Positions 27,901-36,900 of a stretch of 64,000 bases of DNA are shown here, piece by piece (position 1 is the first letter of the stretch; each line of letters starts with the position of its first letter). This stretch comes from Chromobotia macracanthus (taxonomy: Eukaryota > Chordata > Actinopteri > Cypriniformes > Botiidae): assembly GCA_036877525.1 (NCBI GenBank), contig JAZGTH010000015.1, positions 9,868,501 to 9,932,500 on the forward strand, in the 5' to 3' direction. The position numbers were made by a program, and so were the translations under genes. The notes below the pieces were generated by a model. That model saw only the letters and a list, made by a program, of their open reading frames with translations, was not told the origin of the DNA and did not search any database.

Positions 27901-30900
27901 GGAAAACCCAAGTAGCCTTCCAAAAATAATCTTGCATGTGGAACTACTTTCTTACTCTTTGGATTTAGATGCTAGTTCATAAGATGTGCCCAAGCCTCTG
28001 ATACTAATTTGAAAACACCACGTTAGCTCTAGCAATGTCAGCTTTGACTGTTCCTGAGAAGTTAATGGAGTAACAAGAAGGCAGAATGTGTGTGAGAGAG
28101 ATTGACAGACATAGCGCGACTAACAGTGTGTGATAACATGTATCTGCCGTGACATGTCCGCTGAGGAAATCAATAACTTTGTCATAGTATAATTTCAACT
28201 GCTACTGTGGCAGAGTGACAGTACTATGAAAAGCATCCCATTGCTGTTGTAGCCCCATATTAGTGCCACTATAAAACTTCCTGTTATACTTACTGTATAA
28301 TATATTTAATGAACTAAATAAAGTACTAGTTTTGCTATGGTATTGAAATTGGTATTGCGAATCCTGAAATTTTACTTTTACTTTCTGACTGCCTAAATAT
28401 TGTTATTGTGATGGTATCAAAAGTACTGTACCAGTTAGTCTGATCTTTATTTGTTAAATGGCTATAAATGCTTCATGTCAAGCCATCACATAAAGTGCTT
28501 TGAGCACAACAGGCCTCACAAAATGAGTCATCCACATCCATTGTCTACTCTGTGTTAGACAGAATGCATTTAAGAGACCCAGGGACAAAAACACAGCGAA
28601 GACAAAGACAGCGAACATCAAGTTTTAATAGAGCATCTTTCTTAAACAAATGGAAATCGAAAGCCTCCTATAGTCAGCATGGAACCCTTTTAAATGTACA
28701 TTATGGTGCCCTATTAAATATTTTATGTGAATCACAAAGACACTGTGACTTTATGAAGCACCAACACATTCAGAGCTCCACTTCTCAATGTGTGCAGTAC
28801 AGCATTTCACTTCCAGAACGCATCTACAAATGAAACAGAGATGCCGCAGCCGGAACAAGCATCCTGCAACCCCTGGCGTGCTGTTGCATCATCATAAGTT
28901 TGGTTTGTTGGGTTTTTGAGCTATTCCAGGGGGGAATTTGCCAAGAACGAGTTGCAGCGTTTATTTGCGTTCACTGTTTGCTTTATTTTAGCACCCGATT
29001 CACTAAAGCAATTATGCAAATCAATTATGTAAATTCTGCACATTTGTAATGACACAAACGTGCCTACAAAATTGGTGCTTAACGTTCAGAATGCGCATTG
29101 CGATTCTCCATCTTGCAGGCCGGTCTGAGTTCTAGATTGTGCAGAATGGAGCAGCCTACCACATCGTAACCGGGACTGTACAGCATAACTTCACCACTGC
29201 AGTCCAGCTACTTGAAATGGCTCTTTAAAATGCTAAGTGCACTCATCTAGGCCGCACATCTGGATATATGCCTGGTTGTAACAGTGTTCTCCATCATTTG
29301 ATGAATTACTGCTGCCATAATCGCTAGAAAATGTATATATGTCTCTTTTAAATAAAATTCAGTTTACCGCCCATTTTCTGTGGATGGTAATAGCGCAACA
29401 ATAATTGCACCAGGCAAAGAGCGTTCAGTTTTGTGACTAAGAGGCAGTCTTTATAATGAGTCTGATTTACACAGACAGGAACATGTTTGTCCTGAAATTA
29501 ATGATAATGACTTAATTAAATACTTATGTCACTATTTCAGCACATTTAGCATGCAATTAAACTGAATTGTGAGTAGTTAGTAAATAAGATTTTACCGATT
29601 TAGGTTTTACCGATTAAATACCATGTGCAAAAGTGGCACTACGATTATTCTCCCTTAGAGCACTGATTTCATAAATCTAAACACTGATTTTGATTGTACC
29701 ATTACTTGACTAAATAGTCACAGAAGAACTCTGGTAACACTCAAAAGCTAGACGATGCAAGACTTAAAGGAAATGAATGACAGCTGGCCAGATTCATAAC
29801 AAACTAAATGCAGAACAGTGGCAGCTGGGCTGAGCTCAGAAGCTGGCACCTTACAAAGCCTAGACAAGAACATCAACAAAACAAACGATAAACACTCGAC
29901 CTTTCAAGACGCCCTGGGCAACACAATCCCCACACATCCTCTTACTCTCCTGCCGTGGACTGTTAGCGTGATCCTGTTTCTCTAGAAGGAACTGCTGTTA
30001 CGATTGCAATCACTAATGAGCATTGATCTTAAGATGCGTTGTGTTAATGAACACACTGAGAATAATGCATGCCTGTAAATGAATTGCCAAAAGCTACAAA
30101 GCTCAGCAAAAAACTAACCCTCAGAGTACATTGGAACTTTTTGCTGTTACGGCTCAATGTCAATAAATAGTGCCCAGAGGAATTCAAATTTCTCCCAAGT
30201 ACATAATCCACTGTCATTTTCTCTGTTAACAGATCGTAGAGGTGGAGAATGCAAATGCTGCCAGGGATTACAATTTTCAGTCTCCACACTTGTTTCTGTG
30301 GAATGTAAATATTAATAATTCTGTTTTATGGCATAGATTTGTGATAAGTGGCACCTGCATACATATGACATTCATGGTTATTTACTCTAACATGGTTGGA
30401 TTTACTACCATTTATTTTGTCTCACGACAGTGGCGTACTGCGGGAGAAATGTAGAGCAACGGCATCCCATGTGGCACCTACAGTACGCTTCAGTACAAGA
30501 TATTGATAAATTTTAGAGAGTTCATGTACGTTTTCTTATTTATTTCTTTTCCACTCAGACACACACACACAAAATATTAGCTGTTTGAAGGAAGTGGCGT
30601 GGAGAGAACCTAAAATTCCCATCTAAAACCATCCCATAATTAATCATTTCCTATTTATTGTTTTTGTTTTATAATACTGACAATAATGCCTTAAGCTAAT
30701 AATGTAGAGAAGCATTACTAATCCCACTGTTTTCATTATAATAATATACTGTGGGTAGATATGTACAGATAACAGGGTCGAATATGAACATACTAATTAC
30801 ATTACATCCTGTTGAAATTCTAATTATATGTTTATATCATCAGGGCTGTACTGTGTGCAGTACAGCAGAAGTGCAGAGTCAACAGCGTTCTCTCTCTTTC

Positions 30901-33900
30901 ACAATAGGGATACATTGTTCAGAGTTAATTGTAATAGGCTTTTTCTGCTATAAACTGTCATGGGAAATTGTTTTTGAAATGAGTATTGTGTCAAGTTGCA
31001 TCATTTTAAAACCTTTAATCTATACATGTCTCACTGCTGCAAACTGGAACATTAGGTTTTCAGCTCTTAGACAGCAAGTACATCATTATGATAGTCATGC
31101 CGAAGCAAATCGTATGTTTTATTAAACTAATGTGCTGTCATTATACTTAAATTCAACTGCTACAATCCTTAATATTGTTCATAGATGAAGAAGCCACATA
31201 CATAATTAATAGCATGCAATACAGGGGAACACTTCATAAAGAGCTCAAAATGACATGCGGTCCTCTTTTAAACATACTTTAAATGTTAAGCCATTTTACC
31301 CATTCTGGCGCATTAGCACTGCAGTGCTCAGCATGGCTACTGCAATGCTGCTTTTCATCCCGGACATTACCAATCCATAACAGCGGTTACACAAGAATGA
31401 ACAGAAATAGAATTCTGATTAGTTCTTACGTCTTCCCAGCCACTCCCGGGCGTGTAGGAGATGACATCCAGAAAGGGATTGGCTAGGTAGCCCTCGTTAT
31501 TAAAGGAATAGTCCCGCCCACCGAGAGTGATATTACTGAAATACCTGCAAGGCAGACAGAACAAAACAGAAAGAATCTGTTGAGATGGAAGACACCCAGA
31601 AAGAATTAGTACAAAAGACTCTGAGGAAACGTCAAAGTGGAAATCTCACACCAAACACTTCACAAACACTCTAATTAGGTCAGATTGCGAGAGTGTAGAG
31701 AAGGTAACCATTTTATTTCCCTCAGCAATGAAATCAAAGCAGACAGTTGTGCACTTAATCTAAACCAGTAAAATACCCAGAACGGTGCCTAAATCTAAAA
31801 CGTGACGTACTTTCTGACTGCTTCAAATTAATCTTTTTATCTTTAATCCAATATGCTTTTGGCACAATGAAAAGACTGCACACTTAAGAATTTCTCTGGG
31901 TGAGCAAATTTGAGGTGGAAAACTCTGCTCTGTTCATATGAGCATTTTGTGTGATAAAGACAAGCACTGTTTAATTTGTAAATGATGAGGTCTGTAACAA
32001 CAACTGGTGACTGATCTGGCTGTTCGTAGTTAGTAGCTCAACACCCACTCTGCACATACCAGGCATTGCACGCAGCACTCACTTGCCCAAATGCAAGCTG
32101 TTTAAAAAGATGTGACATAAGGAGTATGTAATTAACAAACATGCATAGCTATTTTTTATAAGGATATTGCATGTTATTGGCAACATTATTTTTTATTATA
32201 TTTCACAGCATAACGTTTGTTCTAAGGCATAGAAGGGTGAGAAAGCTTATGTTTTCCTCAAATTGTATTAAGCTTCTGCAATGTAAAATTGACAACACAG
32301 ATTGAGGTTTTTACAATCTGGTCACCTAAATTAATAATCAATTTTCATTGGAAACTATATTCCCTCCTGTGAATCATTCCTCTTGACCACACTCGTAATC
32401 TCATTTTTCTCTTCAAATTCCTACTCATTCACCTCACTTAGTCAGATTTTGGGCTTTGCCTTCAAAGTTCATACTGCTCCTTCTTCACTGTAGTGTCTTG
32501 CAGCATCTCTTACTGTTGGAATTGAGAATAATGGATTTTTAAGTTAATATAACCTCTGGTTTCAGCCTGAGGAGAGAGAACTTCCAGCTGAGTCTTGTTT
32601 CCTCTCAAGATTTCTTCTTTATCTGCTTAAAAATCTTAGAGAGTTTCTCCTTGCCACTGTTGCTTTTGCTCACTGGGAGGTTGTAAGGCACTTACAATTT
32701 TTTTTTACAATTTTTCCCCAGTTTATTTTTCTTTTTTTACAGTAAAACTGCTTTGTAACAATATATCTTGTAAAAAATGCTACCCATATAAAATTAATTA
32801 CATTGAAATTGAATTGGATTTACTAAAACAGATCCATGCAAAACCATAGTCCTACCTATCAAACAGGTTTGTTTTGTCCAAAGATGCAGGCAATAAAGTG
32901 TCTCAAAGTGAGGATGAGAACAAAATAAAATTCTATATATATTACAAATATATACAAATATTACAAGATCAAAGTGCGTGTAAAGCCCTCAAAATGCCTT
33001 TACATCACTGTGATTGGCTAATTACTCTGTTAACAGAATAATGCTCACCTATCATGTTCAAGATCTCTCTGCAAATCATACTAAATGGTTCAGAGTAAAC
33101 AAATGGCCTTGAAGTTGAATTTTACTGAAATAATGATCTGAGTGAGCCAGTTTTAATGAGAAGATTAAAGCTGCACCTTTGTGCCAGGAACCTTTACAAC
33201 ATCTGATGTTTGATGTTCACTTTGTGAAATTCGGTGAACATCAAATGCAAAGACAACATGATTTTACATTGGAATTAAAAAACTCAAATGCAGAGAAGCA
33301 TGTGTACCTCCTTATTTCAGGAGCTGTTTGCGAACCACAGTTACAACAGCTTCACTAAACAGGTGAATCTCTGCTCCTCATCATACCTTTTCAAGCAGCT
33401 GATGTGTAATGAGCATGTTGAGTCACAAAGATGTAACGTGGGTGTTGCATTGATGTTCTTTGCTCAGTAAATCACTTGCCTTGCACTATTACATGCTATG
33501 TGATTAGTCAACAATGCCTTCATTCATTCTGGCTGTTGTTCATAAATTCTCAAAATTCATCACATCCAGTTTGTCTTTTCTCTCCTTATTCTTGTATCCA
33601 CTTGATCGCCCTTACATGACAAAGCTATAATGTTCCCATTACAATCACTGAAGCTGCCACACGCTTGCAGTGTAGGCAGATGCATTGATTATAATGGTTT
33701 TGTCATGCATTGCTCGCTCGCAGTATAAGCACATCGTCTGATGTGCTGCTACTGTTTCATCCCTCTCACCCACATACACCGGGGCATGTTAAACACCCCG
33801 CACCCCCCCACCCACCCGTCCCTGTGGTGGAAGAGTAAAGGACATCTGTGCCCCAAAGGTGCAGCACTTTCCCTCTCATTAGTGTGTGTGCTATTAAGGA

Positions 33901-36900
33901 TAAACTGACTTACTATAAATGCACCAAAGCTGAAAAGTTGAAGGTTAATGCTAAATGAGATGAGCTTTAAACACAGTTCTCAGGGTGAACAAAAATACAG
34001 GAATTTCCCTCTTTGTAGTGATAATCCAGACCAGGCAGTATAATTTACTGTACCATGATTACAGTATCCATGTCCATCACTCTTATGGCAGAACTAAGTA
34101 TGGCTAATCTACACACAACATGAAAGAACAACATGAGGTCTCTATTTACTTCATGCTACTGCATGCTTATGATTAAAAAATAACATTTTCGTAAGATTTA
34201 ATCTGTTGCACAACTTGTAAAAATAATATAAATTAATTGTATCACAGACCACTGTTTGCAGAATTTATATATCTATACATAAAGGTTCTGTAACCACACT
34301 GACTGATTCAGTGAAGAATTCATCAATTAGATTGATTATTCAGATTGAGTCTTACCTGTATCTGACTATATTGGTCATGCTGTACGTTTGCTTTTGAGTG
34401 TAGCTAAAACACAGTAATAGAAATTGTTGACTTGACATTATTGCAAGCTACACTGTCTATTAAGCTCATCATATTCAATTCAAACTGTATGCTTTGAATA
34501 CATCTGGGTTTAAATATCGCTTCCTTCCCAGACACTGTCACACCCTAATTTATACAATACAATCAAATCCCAACGGATAAAATTTAAATCCTACCCTGCA
34601 TTATTTCCCACTGATTGAAAATTTATCACACTGTTAGTTACATGCATTGCGGATGCAGTTTTATGTTGTCTTAAATGGCTTTCTATAGTACAGAATAATA
34701 CAAATATTTTATTTAGACATATATTTATATAGTACAGCAAAGTTTTGTGCTGCTTGGTGAGTCAATTTGTATCTCTCTGTGCTCTTGGCAGAACATACAA
34801 GTCTCATCTTGTACCAGTAGCCAGAACTGTCTCTTACTTCATTCTACCGCGAATCCTCTGCGTTCTGTTCCCATCTGTTTGGCAGTTGGTGACAAAGTGT
34901 GGCCCTCCAGTTGCTCCGTAGTCCTTGCGCAGAGCAACAGCTCCATGGGTTAGGATGGACACCCCACGGGCGATACGTCTGCGGGGCTCGTCCCTCCAGC
35001 CCTGTGGCCTGACTGCAAAGAGGCGACTGGGTAGTCCGGTAAGGCCCAGTTCGGATAGAGCCGGACCCACAGCAAACCATATATGGGAGGCACTGGCCTG
35101 ACCAGCTGCCCAGGCAGCATGGAACACCTGTTCTGCTTCCTCTTGAGAGCAGTACAACAAGCGCACCTAAAGTGAAGCGAGGGCAAAGAGGACGAAGATG
35201 AAAACCGGAGAGCAGGAGCAGCAGACAAAACAACAGAGTGCAAACAAAAACACAGAGGTCGAAAGAGATCATGAGTAGAAACAGAAGAAGAGAAGTAAAT
35301 ATAAGAGGAAGGGGAGGAGGAGATATCTATTTGGAGTATTCCAGATAAACATGTGACAGCCAGAAATGTCTTAAGAGAGGAGCAGCTAGAGGGTAATGAT
35401 GTTGGGACCGAAGATTTAAGCTAATCACGTTAAGCAGAATATCTGAGCACCTCTATCCCATACAATGAATGAGAACAATCATTTATAAGGCCAATATCCA
35501 TTTATAAGGACAAAATCCAACATCCAGGACAAACAAGCAAAAAAATATTTGTTATTTACTGATAATCTACCCCTCAGGCATTTTGAAGGCTGTAGGCTAA
35601 GTCCTTATTCATTTTCATTTTACTGAAAGTGGTTAATTAAACTGTTCCACAGAAGCCATTGAAACTATACAGGTAACTTTTTTAAGTAATAACATTTGTG
35701 TTTTGTGTGTGTGCACATTTTTACAAGTTTATGTGAATAAATGTGTAGTTTATGTTCTGGTGCATTTGTGTAATAGTTATTCCAGTGTGTAAGTTTGTGT
35801 GTGTGTAATTGAGCAGAAGCACTGAAGACTGAATCTAATGCATACAGCACTGGGCTGCATCGCCACAGGCTCTGTGTTATATTAACACTGACATCAGTGT
35901 ACCTGGACCCACAAGGCACAATAACGCCCTAACACACACATACACAGAACAATAACAGCCTGGAGCCAGGGGGAGACAGAGGACAACCTGCAGCACACAT
36001 ATTACACAAATATAGGTGGAGATGGCAAAGGGAATGAGGGAAAGGACAGCGAGAGGTCAGAGAAAAAAGGTGCACAAGCCACTGTACAGCAGGACACAAA
36101 GGCATATGATAAAAATGCTTAAGGACAGGAAATGATGTCGGGTGTAGGGAGGAAACATAAGTGAATGATTAAATAAATGAGTGCGTAAGTGAGGCAGAAC
36201 ACATTGACCTTATCTCTCAGTCTCTTTCTCTCTCTCTCTCTCTACCTGTGCTTCGTTCTCTTTCAGCAGTCGCCGTGTACGTGCTCCTCCCGGGTCATCG
36301 GTTAAATTCAACATCACTATGCTCTTCTTCTCCCAGCCAATGAATGACCCGTCGGTCAAACCTTCTACCACTGACAGGAAGTCCTGGTAACCATGGTGAC
36401 GTGTGGACACCACCGAGAAGGCCGTCCAATCATACTCCTCCAGCACCTCAAAGATCACCTCCAATTGGAGTGTGGTGGAGGAGCTGAACTGCAAGAAGAT
36501 TGAGCCGGTCTCCTGCAGAGGAATAAAAAGGGTAACTCACTACATATCCCAAGACTGAAGGCTGCAGTCAGTTCATTCCCTGCATAAAGCATCATGGGAA
36601 CTGAATTTCTTATGAAGTGTATCTTATGCAACATTCTCTAACGGTAACAGCAGACAGACAGAGTTCGTCTTCTGCAGTGCAATTAAGGATAAAAAACTAA
36701 ATTATTTCCCACGACTGAAGGCTATTTATTGCCTGCGTAAAAGCATCATAGGGATTCAGTTTCTTCACGTTAAAGCATTTCTGAGATATGCAGCCAGTGT
36801 AGGAACTGGAGGGTGGTACTCTAGCAAGTCTCTAATCGTCACAAGAGTATGTTGCACAGATTGAAACTTAATTTGCAGTGTCGTAGAGCGTATGTGTGTT

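Larger units (their letters stand above)
24583..31429 (-). other. grin2d intron 5
   Basis: 6847 bp, the longest coding-region intron, GT-AG. It contains the inverted-repeat element with internal minisatellite (25301-25700), dispersed repeat copy B (29361-29586, possibly from 28926), and a possible repeat remnant near 28290-28440 (ggtattgaaattggtattg). No gene seen. Confidence 0.8.

Noticed and set aside
34838..34850. Alternative exon 4 donor GTAGAA after ATTCGCG
   Set aside because: Using it leaves one base where exon 5 needs two, which shifts the frame; the GTAAGA donor after ATGAA keeps it.
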